NCBI GenBank assembly: GCA_022822665.1
Contig: JAJEAR010000082.1
Span: forward strand, 1-64,000
DNA length: 64,000 nt
Source of the DNA: Alphaproteobacteria bacterium
GTDB lineage: Bacteria > Pseudomonadota > Alphaproteobacteria > Thalassobaculales > Thalassobaculaceae
Reading direction: 5' to 3'
Shown here in pieces: positions 1-8,106 of the stretch (positions are counted from its first letter, which is position 1; each line of letters opens with the position of its first letter). The notes under the pieces were generated by a model. That model was not told the DNA's origin, searched no databases, and was given only the letters and a program-made list of their open reading frames with translations. The position numbers and the translations under genes were made by a program.

Positions 1-416
1 TGAGAATTCACCGCGAACCGCCCCGCTAGAGTAGGGTCGGAAAACCCCGCCGTCATCACTTCGGAAGCAGGTGAAATCTAAGCTGGGCGCAGTCAGGCGC
101 AGATTGATTGTCTGGCGATGCCCGATTCAGCTTCCTCCAGCGGGTCGTCTCGAATTGGTTTTTCCGGCGGCCGGCAGGCTCGTGCACATGTCCTGAGAAG
201 AGCCTCGCCCATCCTGGCGAGGAGCGTCTGGAGACCTTCGGGGACAGGTGTCCTCTGGCGACGGTCGGGAAGCGCGCTCGTGTACCGGATTGGGCCGGGG
301 AGCACGGGCGGGGGCCTCCCCGTATGATCGGTCGATGGCGCGCTCGACCCGCCCGAGCTCGTTGCCGCGCGCGACCGCCATCGGCCGCCACCATTCACTT
401 CCGGGCATCACGGCTC
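1..416. other. Non-coding or unassigned left edge
   Basis: I recognise no gene here. Several overlapping frames are open on both strands, as expected at this GC content, but none shows a family motif or a convincing ribosome binding site. A short GC-rich inverted repeat (CCTCGCC with GGCGAGG) lies near 205-224. The stretch is downstream of the minus-strand ATPase, so it may hold that gene's terminator; no T-run follows the repeat. Confidence 0.3.
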
Positions 417-1577
417 TCAAGGCCACAAGACGTTCTCGGCAAGTGCCTGCTGCAGCCGATCAGTGGACCACACGTCGATTTCGTCTCCGGTCCGGTAGGA
501 CCGCTTGCCGCGGTACACGAGCACGCGTCGCACTATTCCCGGGAGCTCCGCGATAGCACGCAGTCCATGCAGCATGCCGGTGTGATAGCGGGGCTGGGAC
601 TTGACCTCGATCGCCGCGAATTCGCCATCCCGGCGCAGCAGAAAGTCGACCTCGGTGCGGTTGGCCGGGTGCGGCGCCCAGTAGTGCAGCTGGTCGAACA
701 GCCCGCCCTGCTCGCCGTGCGCCCGCAAGAGGTGCAGGACCCAGCCTTCCAGGAGCGCGCCGCGTTCCTCGGGCGCAATCGGCCCGTGAAGCCTCTTCAC
801 TGCGCGGACCAGGCCGGGATCGAGCCAGTAGAGCTTCGGATGGCGTCGCTCGCGCGCCCGAAGCCGCGACTGGAAGGCGGGGAGACGGAAGGCGAGCAGC
901 GTGTCCTCGAGAATCTCCAAGTAACCTTGCACCGTGGCGCGCGCGACGCCGCAGTCCCGCGCGATGCCGGATATGTTGACGACTTGGCCGTGGTAGAGGG
1001 CGGCGACCGGCAGGAAGCGCGCGAACCCCGGGAGATTGCGGGCCAGCCCCTCGGCCCGGATCTCCTCGCGCAGATACAGCCGGACATGGTTCTCGAGCGC
1101 CGCTCGGCGATCTCCCGCGACCCAGACCAGGGGGATGGTTCCCGTATCGAGGGCGGTCTCAAGGTCGAAGTCGTCGCCGAGTTCGGTCGGGGTCGGCGGA
1201 TGCACGGCCTTGTGCAGCGCCCGGCCGGCGAGCCGGTTGACGCCGGCCGCCTTGAGCTTTCGTGCGCTCGATCCGAGAAGGGCGAAGTTGAGACGCCGAT
1301 GCTCGATATGCCGGTGCACTTCGTTGAGGAGATCGGGAAGGCGCTGGATCCCGTCGACAATCACCCAGCTACCCGGTGCCGCAGGCTGAAGATCTGCGGC
1401 GAAGAGGGACGGATCGGCAAGGTAGTCCTGGTAGCGGGCCTCGTCGAGCAGGTCGATGCGCAGTGCATCGGGAAACTGCGCTCGCGCCCACGTGCTCTTT
1501 CCGACACCGTGGACACCAAGGAGAAAGAAGCTCTGCCCGGGCGGGCGGCTCAGTCGGGGATAGGTCTCTTCTGCCAT
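417..1577 (-). CDS. AAA-type ATPase with C-terminal DUF4143 (nuclease-like) domain
   Basis: A 386-residue protein of the ATPase/DUF4143 family. The N-terminal P-loop domain has a clear Walker A, GVHGVGKST, near residues 23-31. The middle holds a winged-helix-like segment (GIARDCGVARATVQGYLEILEDT). The C-terminal part contains the DUF4143 signature EVDFLLRRDGEFAAIEVKSQ, which resembles a PD-(D/E)xK nuclease core. The Walker B segment reads WVIVDGIQRLP, where the family normally has DEIQR, so the usual catalytic Glu is Gly. ATG 1577 is preceded by GAGGAA inside an AT-rich stretch, supporting the start. Such genes are widespread, usually solitary and of unknown role; addiction or defence functions have been suggested for some. 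It stands alone here. Confidence 0.85.
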   Translation of the reverse strand: MAEETYPRLSRPPGQSFFLLGVHGVGKSTWARAQFPDALRIDLLDEARYQDYLADPSLFAADLQPAAPGSWVIVDGIQRLPDLLNEVHRHIEHRRLNFALLGSSARKLKAAGVNRLAGRALHKAVHPPTPTELGDDFDLETALDTGTIPLVWVAGDRRAALENHVRLYLREEIRAEGLARNLPGFARFLPVAALYHGQVVNISGIARDCGVARATVQGYLEILEDTLLAFRLPAFQSRLRARERRHPKLYWLDPGLVRAVKRLHGPIAPEERGALLEGWVLHLLRAHGEQGGLFDQLHYWAPHPANRTEVDFLLRRDGEFAAIEVKSQPRYHTGMLHGLRAIAELPGIVRRVLVYRGKRSYRTGDEIDVWSTDRLQQALAENVLWP

Positions 1578-2097
1578 TTCCTCGTTATTTTTCTACGAAA
1601 TATGACGATTTAATGGCAGGCAGTGATCGGCGGGTCAATGGTCCTCACAGCGCTTCCTGCCGCTGACCCATCCCTTGAGTCCGGCCATCAACTTGTTCAA
1701 TGCATACACATGGGCGACAGCTGACGGTGCCCGGCCCCGGGGCACCCGGGATCGCGGGCCGAGCCACAGGACATGGGCGATCCGTGGTGACCGGGCCCGG
1801 TGACGGCAACGGCCGGGTGGCAACCGGAACGCGCGGCAGGTGGTGGCGCCGTTGCCGCACGGAGAGACCTCTCTATGCGGTGACTGGTTGCATCATGCCG
1901 TCCGCGTCATGGCGGACCGGTGGTCGCGGCCCGGACATCAACGGCTCGACGGGGTCCGGAGCGGCGAGGATTCCGGCCGAAGGTCCCGTGGTGTTCCATC
2001 ACAAGGCGAATAAAGGCGCCGACCCGGGCTGCAGGCGACTTCCGCTTGTCGACCGGTGCCGGTAGCTTCACCGTCGTTGACAGCACAAGGGGGCGGC
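1578..2097. other. Intergenic region, no gene recognised
   Basis: This 520-base gap separates the minus-strand ATPase from the plus-strand hydrolase, so it should contain both promoters. The first 40 bases are AT-rich (around 1580-1615) and probably hold the ATPase promoter. The rest is very GC-rich, with CCGGGCCCGG-type palindromes around 1790-1805. Short open frames exist on both strands, but none has a recognisable product. Confidence 0.35.
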
Positions 2098-2883
2098 ATG
2101 GACAAGGCGACGGAGTGGCGAACAAGCGATCCGGTCATCGCGGGAAGCGCGCTCCACGTGATGAGGTGCGGCGACGGCGCACCGGTTCTCATCCTGCACC
2201 ACGACATCGGCACGCTGGACCGGACTCCGTTCTATGACGCCCTGAGCCGGCAGTTCGACGTCGTGGTTCCCCACCATCCGGGCCACGGCCGGTCGGAACG
2301 CCCGGAATGGATGCGCAGCGTCCGGGACATGGCGGTCGTCTACCGCTGGTTGCTCGGAACACTGGGACTGGAGCGGGTATCCCTGGTCGGACTCGGGTTC
2401 GGAGGGTGGATCGCCGCCGAAATGGCCACCATGGCGCCGTCGCTCCTTGACCGACTGGTGCTGGTGGGCCCGATGGGCATCAAGCCGCCGGAAGGCTACA
2501 TTCTCGACCAGGCGCTCTACAATCACCTGGAATACACCCGGGCGGGATTTCACGATCAGGCCGCCTACGACCGGGTGTTCGGAGAGGAACCGCCCACCGA
2601 TCTCGTCGTCGAGTGGGAAATCTGCCGCGAGATGAATTTCCGCGTCGCGTGGAAGCCCTACATGTACAGCCAGACCCTGCCGCATCTGCTCGGCAGCGTG
2701 ACGGCGCCGTCTCTCGTTGTCTGGGGCGATGACGACCGGGTTGTTCCGCAATCCGCTACCGGTCCCTGGCTCGAGAACCTGCCCGACGCCACGCTGGAAA
2801 TCGTGGAGAACGCGGGGCACTACGTCGATCTCGAACAGCCGGACGCGCTTGCCCGACTGGCCACCGGTTTTCTCGTCGGATGA
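2098..2883 (+). CDS. Alpha/beta-hydrolase-fold protein lacking the nucleophile Ser (partner of LLM monooxygenase)
   Basis: A 261-residue alpha/beta hydrolase-fold protein. The core is recognisable: an HHDIGT-type oxyanion loop (34-39), GHGRSE (62-67), a nucleophile elbow, WGDDDRVVP, and a terminal NAGHYVDLEQP carrying the acid and His. At the elbow the sequence is GLGFGG (98-103), so Gly100 sits where GxSxG enzymes have Ser. The fold is clear but the chemistry is not: it could be a cofactor-free lyase or oxygenase-type member, or a non-catalytic partner. ATG 2098 follows AAGGGGGCGGC; an ATG at 2056 is possible but less well placed. The next gene, an LLM flavin monooxygenase, starts 31 bases downstream, and the same pairing recurs at 40728-42727. 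Confidence 0.85.
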   Translation: MDKATEWRTSDPVIAGSALHVMRCGDGAPVLILHHDIGTLDRTPFYDALSRQFDVVVPHHPGHGRSERPEWMRSVRDMAVVYRWLLGTLGLERVSLVGLGFGGWIAAEMATMAPSLLDRLVLVGPMGIKPPEGYILDQALYNHLEYTRAGFHDQAAYDRVFGEEPPTDLVVEWEICREMNFRVAWKPYMYSQTLPHLLGSVTAPSLVVWGDDDRVVPQSATGPWLENLPDATLEIVENAGHYVDLEQPDALARLATGFLVG

Positions 2884-2914
2884 CGAGCCGGCCGCAGAAG
2901 CAGGGAGCCGCACG

Positions 2915-4159
2915 ATGCATCTGATGTATTTCACCGAACAGCCGATGTCGACCTATCCGGCGCAGGAAGGACTCGACTTCGGGGCGACGGCACTGATGTT
3001 CTCGAACCGGTACTTCGATCCGGTGTCCGGCAGCCGCCTCTACAATGAGTACATCGAGGAATACAAGCTGGCGGAGAGTGTCGGCATCGACGGGATCATG
3101 CTGAACGAGCATCACAACGCACCGTTCTGCATGCAGGCCAAGGCCAATATCTTCGCGGCCATCCTGGCGGCCGTCACCGAGAAGATGAAGATCGTCCTGC
3201 TGGGAAATCCGCTGCCACTCGCCGAGAACCCGGTCCGCCTGGCCGAGGAACTGGCGATGATCGACATGATCTCCAGGGGCCGCCTGGTTTCCGGCTTTGT
3301 GCGCGGCGGTGGCCAGGAGCAGCTTGCTGCCGGGGTCAATCCCGCCTTCAACCGGGAGCGGTTCGAGGAAGCGCACGACCTGATCGTTGCCGCCTGGACC
3401 CGTGAGGGCCCGTTCCGTTTCGAGGGAACCCACTACCAGCACCGCGTGGTCAACCCCTGGGCGCTCCCGCTCCAGAAACCCTATCCGCGTGTCTGGGTCC
3501 CGGGCGTAATCAGTCGGGAAACCATCGTCTGGGCGGCCCGGCACCGATATCCCTACATCGCGCTCAACACCTCCATCGAGAGCACCAGGAACATCTGGAA
3601 GATCTACGATGAGGAAGCCGAACGGTGCGGCTACACCGCAGGCCCCGAGAACCGCGGCTACCTGCAACAGTGTCATGTTGCGGAAACCGAGGAGAAGGCG
3701 ATCGAGAACGCACGTCAGTTCCGCTGGATGCAGGGTGAGTTCACCGGACTGGCGCATCCGAGCTGGGCGTCTCCCGCCGGCTATTCGTCGCCGAACAACC
3801 GGCGTGCCTTCGTCGAGTTTTCCGTCGGACGGCGGGAAAACCCGCGTGGTATCACCACTTTCGAGGAACAGGTCGAGCAGGGCCGCATCATCTGCGGAAC
3901 ACCGAAGACCGTGATCCCGCGGATCCGGCGGGTCCTTGAGGAAACCCGGCCGTCGATCTACGCGGTCTGGGGCAACGACGGGACGGTCAGCCACGCCGAC
4001 TCCCTGTCGTGCATCCGCCTGCTCGGGGAAGAGGTGTTCCCGGCTATCCGGGAAATCGGCGAGGAGCTCGGACTGCACAGTCCCTTCGAGGTCGATGCGC
4101 CCGTGAGCCTCGCGTATTCGCCCGAGACCGATCGGGAGCAGGTGCGGCAAAGGGCCTGA
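2915..4159 (+). CDS. LLM-class flavin-dependent oxidoreductase (bacterial luciferase-like)
   Basis: A 414-residue TIM-barrel flavin monooxygenase of the bacterial luciferase-like family. The N-terminal MHLMYFTEQP, the LNEHHNAPFC segment and the RLAEELAMIDMISRGRL motif are characteristic of this class, which uses FMNH2 or F420H2 to oxygenate or desulfonate small organics. The nearest relative in the window is the LLM protein at 41507 (same NEHH and EEMAMIDVISRGR motifs), and each follows an alpha/beta-hydrolase-fold gene. ATG 2915 follows AGGGAG, giving a normal start. The substrate cannot be read from sequence; co-transcription with the hydrolase suggests sequential steps on one carbon source. 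The gene converges on thiE, which ends at 4211. Confidence 0.85.
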   Translation: MHLMYFTEQPMSTYPAQEGLDFGATALMFSNRYFDPVSGSRLYNEYIEEYKLAESVGIDGIMLNEHHNAPFCMQAKANIFAAILAAVTEKMKIVLLGNPLPLAENPVRLAEELAMIDMISRGRLVSGFVRGGGQEQLAAGVNPAFNRERFEEAHDLIVAAWTREGPFRFEGTHYQHRVVNPWALPLQKPYPRVWVPGVISRETIVWAARHRYPYIALNTSIESTRNIWKIYDEEAERCGYTAGPENRGYLQQCHVAETEEKAIENARQFRWMQGEFTGLAHPSWASPAGYSSPNNRRAFVEFSVGRRENPRGITTFEEQVEQGRIICGTPKTVIPRIRRVLEETRPSIYAVWGNDGTVSHADSLSCIRLLGEEVFPAIREIGEELGLHSPFEVDAPVSLAYSPETDREQVRQRA

Positions 4160-4210
4160 ACCGGCCGCGCGTCTGGCGGTTGCGCCGCGACGGCGCACTC
4201 GCCGGTAGGG

Positions 4211-4858
4211 TCACGACGCGTGATGGCGGGGCGTCCGGTTCCTTCCGGCAGCGTCGTCGAGCGCCTCGATGAGTTCGGCGACCGCCGCCCCGGTGTCCCG
4301 GGCGGCCATCACGCTGCCGATGACGGCGATGCCATGCGCGCCCGCTGCCATGCAGCCGCGGACGGTGTGCGCGTCGAGACCTCCGAGTGCGAGGACCGGC
4401 AGCGGTGCATCCCGGGCCAGGCGGGCGAAGCGTTCGAGCCCGAGCGCTGGCGCGCCCGGCTTGCTCGCGGTTTCAAACACGGGGCTGAGTGTCGCGTAGT
4501 CGGCACCCGCCCGCGCGGCGCGCTCGAGTTCGCCTGCGTCATGCGCCGAGATCCCGACCAGGCAGCCGGCGGGCATCCGCGCCCGCAGGCAGCGGACATC
4601 GCCGTTCCGGGGCAGGTGCACGGCGCCGACCGGAAATTCGGCGTCCCCGTGGACGCCGACCAGGGCGCCCCAGGGTTCGGCCGCGGACTGCAGGGCGCCG
4701 ACCAGCGCCGCCCGTTCGGCCCTGGACAGGTCCTTGTCGCGGACCGAGAGCCACCGGCACCCGGCGGCGAAGGCGTCACGGGCGATGGTCTCCAAGGGGC
4801 GGATGGCCCGGTTTCGGTCGGTAATCAGCAGCAGCGGCGGGTCCGGGAGTGCGGTCAC
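4211..4858 (-). CDS. thiE: Thiamine phosphate synthase (ThiE-like)
   Basis: A 215-residue TIM-barrel protein of the ThiE/TenI family and the last gene of thiOSGE. ThiE couples the thiazole phosphate with HMP pyrophosphate to form thiamine phosphate. Visible motifs are LLITDRNR at the N-terminus, a central SAHDAGELERAARAGADYATLSPVF segment (ADY-x-x-x-SPVF is typical), and the phosphate-binding LALGGLDA and GIAVIGSVM loops. GTG 4858 overlaps the thiG stop as GTGA, so longer starts inside thiG are unlikely. Some positions usual in ThiE (the GVHLGQ segment) are altered here, so a TenI-like aminase or isomerase role is a possible alternative. Confidence 0.8.
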   Translation of the reverse strand: MTALPDPPLLLITDRNRAIRPLETIARDAFAAGCRWLSVRDKDLSRAERAALVGALQSAAEPWGALVGVHGDAEFPVGAVHLPRNGDVRCLRARMPAGCLVGISAHDAGELERAARAGADYATLSPVFETASKPGAPALGLERFARLARDAPLPVLALGGLDAHTVRGCMAAGAHGIAVIGSVMAARDTGAAVAELIEALDDAAGRNRTPRHHAS

Positions 4859-5652
4859 GATCCGATCAGGCCGAGCTGCGGGCTCGACGGTTCGGCGTAG
4901 CGCCGCCGCGGGATCCGCCCCGCCCGGTGCGCCAGGCGGCCGGCCTCGACGGCACGGCGCATGGCGGCGGCCATGCTGACCGGATCGTTCGATCGCGACA
5001 CCGCGGTATTCAGCATTACCGCGTCGCATCCGATCTCCAGTGCCTGCGCCGCGTCCGAGGCGGTACCGATGCCGGCGTCACACACCACGGGGACCGTGCT
5101 GCGGCGCACGATCATCTCCAGGTTGAACGGGTTGCAGATCCCCATGCCGGAGCCGATGGGACTGCCGAGCGGCATGACCGCCGATGATCCGACGTCGACC
5201 AGGCGCTGGCACAGGATCGGGTCGTCGGTACAGTAGGGCAGGACCTGGAACCCGGATTTCACCAGCTGTTCCGCGGCCTCGACCAGCTGAATGCCGTCGG
5301 GCATCAGCGTCTCGCGGTCACCGATCAGTTCGAGCTTGACCCAGTCGGTCTCCAGTGCCTCGCGCGCCAGTTCGGCGGTCAGGACCGCGTCGCGCACGCT
5401 CTCGCAGCCGGCGGTGTTGGGAAGCAGCGTGTAGCGGCTGCCGATGAGGTCCACCATGCTCTCGCTGTAGCCCTCCAGGCTGACCCGCCTGATCGAGACC
5501 GTGACGACCTCGGTGCCGCTTGCCTCGAGCGCATCGAGCATCACCTGCTGGTTGGGGTAGCCCCCGCTGCCCATGATCAGCCTGGAGCCAAACCGCCGGC
5601 CGGCAATCTCGAAGTCGTCTGCTGCCACCATGGCCTGTCGCTCCACGTTCAT
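4855..5652 (-). CDS. thiG: Thiazole synthase ThiG
   Basis: A 265-residue (beta/alpha)8 protein that builds the thiamine thiazole ring from deoxyxylulose phosphate, dehydroglycine and the ThiS thiocarboxylate. Recognisable features are FGSRLIMGSGGYPN near the N-terminus, TVSIRR, TLLPNTAGC, the DWVKLELIGD segment carrying the Schiff-base Lys, and the phosphate-binding MPLGSPIGSGMGI and CDAGIGTASDAA loops. The length matches the family. Its ATG overlaps the thiS stop (ATGA, 5649-5652) and its stop overlaps the thiE start, so the operon is translationally coupled. Confidence 0.96.
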   Translation of the reverse strand: MNVERQAMVAADDFEIAGRRFGSRLIMGSGGYPNQQVMLDALEASGTEVVTVSIRRVSLEGYSESMVDLIGSRYTLLPNTAGCESVRDAVLTAELAREALETDWVKLELIGDRETLMPDGIQLVEAAEQLVKSGFQVLPYCTDDPILCQRLVDVGSSAVMPLGSPIGSGMGICNPFNLEMIVRRSTVPVVCDAGIGTASDAAQALEIGCDAVMLNTAVSRSNDPVSMAAAMRRAVEAGRLAHRAGRIPRRRYAEPSSPQLGLIGS

Positions 5653-5858
5653 CCGCCTCTGAAGGGGCGAACGATCTCGATGTCGTCACCGTCCCGGACC
5701 GGTGTCTCGTCCCACTCTGCACGGCGCACGACGCCGCCGTTGACGGCGACCGCGACGCCCTTCGCGGTCCGGTCGATCCCCTGTTCGGCCAGCAGGGCGG
5801 CAATGGTCGTGGCCGCGACCGGCACCGGGTCGCCGTTGACCCTGATCTGCCGGGTCAC
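5649..5858 (-). CDS. thiS: Sulfur carrier protein ThiS
   Basis: A 69-residue ubiquitin-like sulfur carrier. It begins with an INxx-type beta-grasp strand (QIRVNGDPVPV) and ends in the obligatory Gly-Gly (VRPFRGG), which is adenylated and thiocarboxylated to donate sulfur to ThiG. It overlaps thiO upstream by four bases (5855-5858) and thiG downstream by four. No ThiF or ThiI is encoded in the window, so the activating enzyme must lie elsewhere. Confidence 0.93.
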   Translation of the reverse strand: MTRQIRVNGDPVPVAATTIAALLAEQGIDRTAKGVAVAVNGGVVRRAEWDETPVRDGDDIEIVRPFRGG

Positions 5859-7030
5859 GAGGCTGCTCCCGCGTGGCTGACGCGGCGGAACCGGTCAAGC
5901 CCGAAGGCGTCGATGGCCGGGTCGGTCCTGCCGGTGAGCACCAGCTCGGCAAGCAGGTTGGCGGTAACCGGGGCAAGCAGGATACCGTTGCGGTGATGAC
6001 CGGTTGCCAGCAGCAGGCCGTCGAGCCCGCTTGCCCCCAGGACGGGGGCATCGTCACGGCTTGTCGGGCGGAATCCCGCCCAGAGCTCGTCAACCGGCAA
6101 TTCCTCGATCCCCGGCAGGACGCGCCACGCCGCCTCGATCACCGCCATGATGCCGCCCGCTGTCAGGTCGTCGTCGAACCCGCGTTCCTCGACCGTAGCC
6201 CCGATCAGAAGCCGTCCGTCGGCCTTGGGCGCCAGGTAGGTGTTCGGTCCCCAGATCACCCGGGTCGCGATCGGATGGCTCCGGTCCATCCTGAGCGCCG
6301 CCATCTGGCCCTTGACCGGGCGGACCGGCGGCCGGCACGGCTCGGGGACCCCGTCGATCCGGTTTGCCCACGCCCCGGCCGCATTGATCACGATGTCGGC
6401 CCGGTGGCGTTCTCCGTTGACCACGATGCCCCGCAACCGGCCGGCCTCGAGGTCCACGGCATCGACGGTCCGGGCCTCGTGCAGCCTGCATCCGCGCGCA
6501 AGCGCTGCGTCTTTCAGCGCCATCGCCAGCCTGCGGTTGTCGACCTGGTGGTCATGTGGCGAAAACACGGCACCCGCCAGCCCGGCCCTCAGGCAGGGTT
6601 CCCTGCGGCGCGCCTCGGCGGCGGTGAGCCACTCGAGTTCTACACCGATGCCGGCCTGGAAGGTGGCGACATGGCGAAGCTGTTCGAGATCATCCCGGGT
6701 CGAGGCGACAACCAGTGTTCCGTCGTCCCGGTAGCCGATGTCGCGCCTGCTCTCGGCCTCGAGTTCGGACCTGAACTCCGGCCAGAGCTGCTGCGCCATC
6801 CGGTTCAGGCGGAACAGGGCCTCCTCGCCGGGTTCGGCCTCGACACCGGCGGCGAGCATGCCCGCGGCCGCCCAGCTGGCTCCGCCGCCGGCAAAGTTGC
6901 GCTCGAACAGGTCCACCGTGCACCCCGCGGCCGCCAGCCGCCACCCGATCCCCAGGCCGGACACACCGGCCCCGATGATGGCAACGCGCGGCCGGTCGCG
7001 GGAACGCGAACCGGCGAAGTGGACAGACAT
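5855..7030 (-). CDS. thiO: Glycine oxidase ThiO
   Basis: A 391-residue FAD-dependent amine oxidase of the DAO family. It oxidises glycine to the dehydroglycine used by ThiG in aerobic thiazole synthesis. The Rossmann dinucleotide motif GAGVSGLGIGWRLAAAG starts at about residue 20. A central DNRRLAMAL and a C-terminal ATGHHRNGILLAPVTA segment are typical of ThiO. It is the first gene of thiOSGE and lies directly behind a TPP riboswitch. Its Shine-Dalgarno sequence GGGAGG is about nine bases before the ATG, at the 3' edge of the riboswitch. Confidence 0.93.
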   Translation of the reverse strand: MSVHFAGSRSRDRPRVAIIGAGVSGLGIGWRLAAAGCTVDLFERNFAGGGASWAAAGMLAAGVEAEPGEEALFRLNRMAQQLWPEFRSELEAESRRDIGYRDDGTLVVASTRDDLEQLRHVATFQAGIGVELEWLTAAEARRREPCLRAGLAGAVFSPHDHQVDNRRLAMALKDAALARGCRLHEARTVDAVDLEAGRLRGIVVNGERHRADIVINAAGAWANRIDGVPEPCRPPVRPVKGQMAALRMDRSHPIATRVIWGPNTYLAPKADGRLLIGATVEERGFDDDLTAGGIMAVIEAAWRVLPGIEELPVDELWAGFRPTSRDDAPVLGASGLDGLLLATGHHRNGILLAPVTANLLAELVLTGRTDPAIDAFGLDRFRRVSHAGAAS

Positions 7031-7034
7031 GACG

Positions 7035-7122
7035 TGCGGCCTCCCTGCGCTGGCATTACCCAGTTCAGGTTCTACGAGTTTGCTCTCAGCCGCACACGAT
7101 GGGATGCGGCACCCCGAGCCAT
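7035..7122 (-). promoter_or_regulatory. TPP riboswitch (THI element) upstream of thiOSGE
   Basis: On the minus strand the leader contains the conserved THI-box parts in order: GGGGTGCC (around 7107-7115), GGCTGAGA (around 7084-7092), then ACCTGAACTGGGTAATGCCAGCG followed by CAGGGAGG down to about 7040. This covers both the pyrimidine and the pyrophosphate sensor arms. A possible P1 pairs GGCTC on the 5' side with GAG(G)CC on the 3' side, which includes the thiO Shine-Dalgarno. Bound TPP would then hide the ribosome site, so control is probably translational. A separate CCGGCCC/GGGCCGG hairpin lies just upstream at 7131-7147. Confidence 0.93.
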
Positions 7123-7288
7123 ACAGGTTTCCGGCCCGACGGGCCGGCGATCGCGTCGTTACCGGCGAGATTGCTCGTCATCCTATCGCGAACAGCCGAA
7201 CCGGAACAAGCCGCGGCGCCGGGCCCCGAACTTGCGCCGCGCCGACAGGCGGCACTACGCTAGCCGCGGGGAAGGACGGGAGGCGTCG

Positions 7289-8101
7289 ATGTCGGGTTTC
7301 CATTTGACCGGGGAGCAGCGCCGGGCATTCGAACAGGACGGTGTGGTGGTGCTGCGCGACGTTGTCGACGCGCACTGGCGCGGCGAACTCGAGGCTGCCG
7401 TGGAACGGGACATCGCCGACCCCGGGCCGTTCTTCAACGGGTACCGGACCGAGGCCGGCTACTTTCACGGCAACCTGCGGATCTGGGAGAACGATGACGG
7501 GTTCCGGAAATTCTGCCTCCATGGCCCGCTCCGTGCCGTGGCGGGCGACCTGCTGGGAGCCCACGCGCTGACGCTGTTCTACGACCAGCTGTTCGTGAAG
7601 GAACCGAGGACCCCGCAACCGACCCGGTGGCACAACGACCAGCCGTACTGGCCGGTGAGGGGCTGGCCGGTGATGTCGTTCTGGATCCCGCTCGATCCGG
7701 TGACCCGCGAGAGCGGCGGGCTCGAGTTCGTTGCCGGGTCCCATCTGTGGGGCCGCTGGTTCCAGCCGGAGCCCTTTGCCGAGGGTGCGCCGGCCTACGA
7801 GGTCGGCGAAGACTACGAGCCGATGCCCGACATCGACAGTGAGCGCGACCGCTACCGGATCGTCGGTTGGGACATGGCCCCGGGCGACGCGCTCGCCTTC
7901 CATGCGCTCACCATTCACGGCGCCGGGGGCAACCTGACCGAGGGGACGCGTCGGCGCGGCTATGCGGTGCGCTACTGCGGCGAGGAGTGCCGCTACTTCG
8001 CCGGTCCGGGACCCAATGCTGGTCTGCGCAATCCGGAACTCTCCGATGGCGACCCGCTGGAGAGCACCCAGTATCCCGTTGTCTGGCGAGTAGGAGTGTA
8101 G
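7289..8101 (+). CDS. Phytanoyl-CoA dioxygenase family protein (Fe(II)/2-oxoglutarate)
   Basis: A 270-residue PhyH-family oxygenase. The N-terminal LTGEQRRAFEQDGVVVLRDVV segment is typical. The iron ligands are visible as RWHNDQPYW (His115 and Asp117) and ALTIHGAGGN (His210), followed by an Arg-containing strand (GTRRRGYAVRY) for 2-oxoglutarate. It probably hydroxylates a small organic acid or acyl compound; phytanoyl-CoA itself need not be the substrate. ATG 7289 follows GGGAGG-like sequence. The SMP-30 lactonase starts six bases after the stop, so the two are co-transcribed. It is divergent from the thiamine operon. Confidence 0.9.
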   Translation: MSGFHLTGEQRRAFEQDGVVVLRDVVDAHWRGELEAAVERDIADPGPFFNGYRTEAGYFHGNLRIWENDDGFRKFCLHGPLRAVAGDLLGAHALTLFYDQLFVKEPRTPQPTRWHNDQPYWPVRGWPVMSFWIPLDPVTRESGGLEFVAGSHLWGRWFQPEPFAEGAPAYEVGEDYEPMPDIDSERDRYRIVGWDMAPGDALAFHALTIHGAGGNLTEGTRRRGYAVRYCGEECRYFAGPGPNAGLRNPELSDGDPLESTQYPVVWRVGV

Positions 8102-8106
8102 AGGTG

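Noticed and set aside
108..1613. A 501-codon plus-strand open frame over the DUF4143 ATPase
   Set aside because: The minus strand encodes a coherent ATPase with Walker A and DUF4143 motifs; the plus frame is compositionally a shadow.
1790..1805. CCGGGCCCGG palindromes as an operator
   Set aside because: Such GC palindromes are frequent by chance at this base composition and have no associated promoter.
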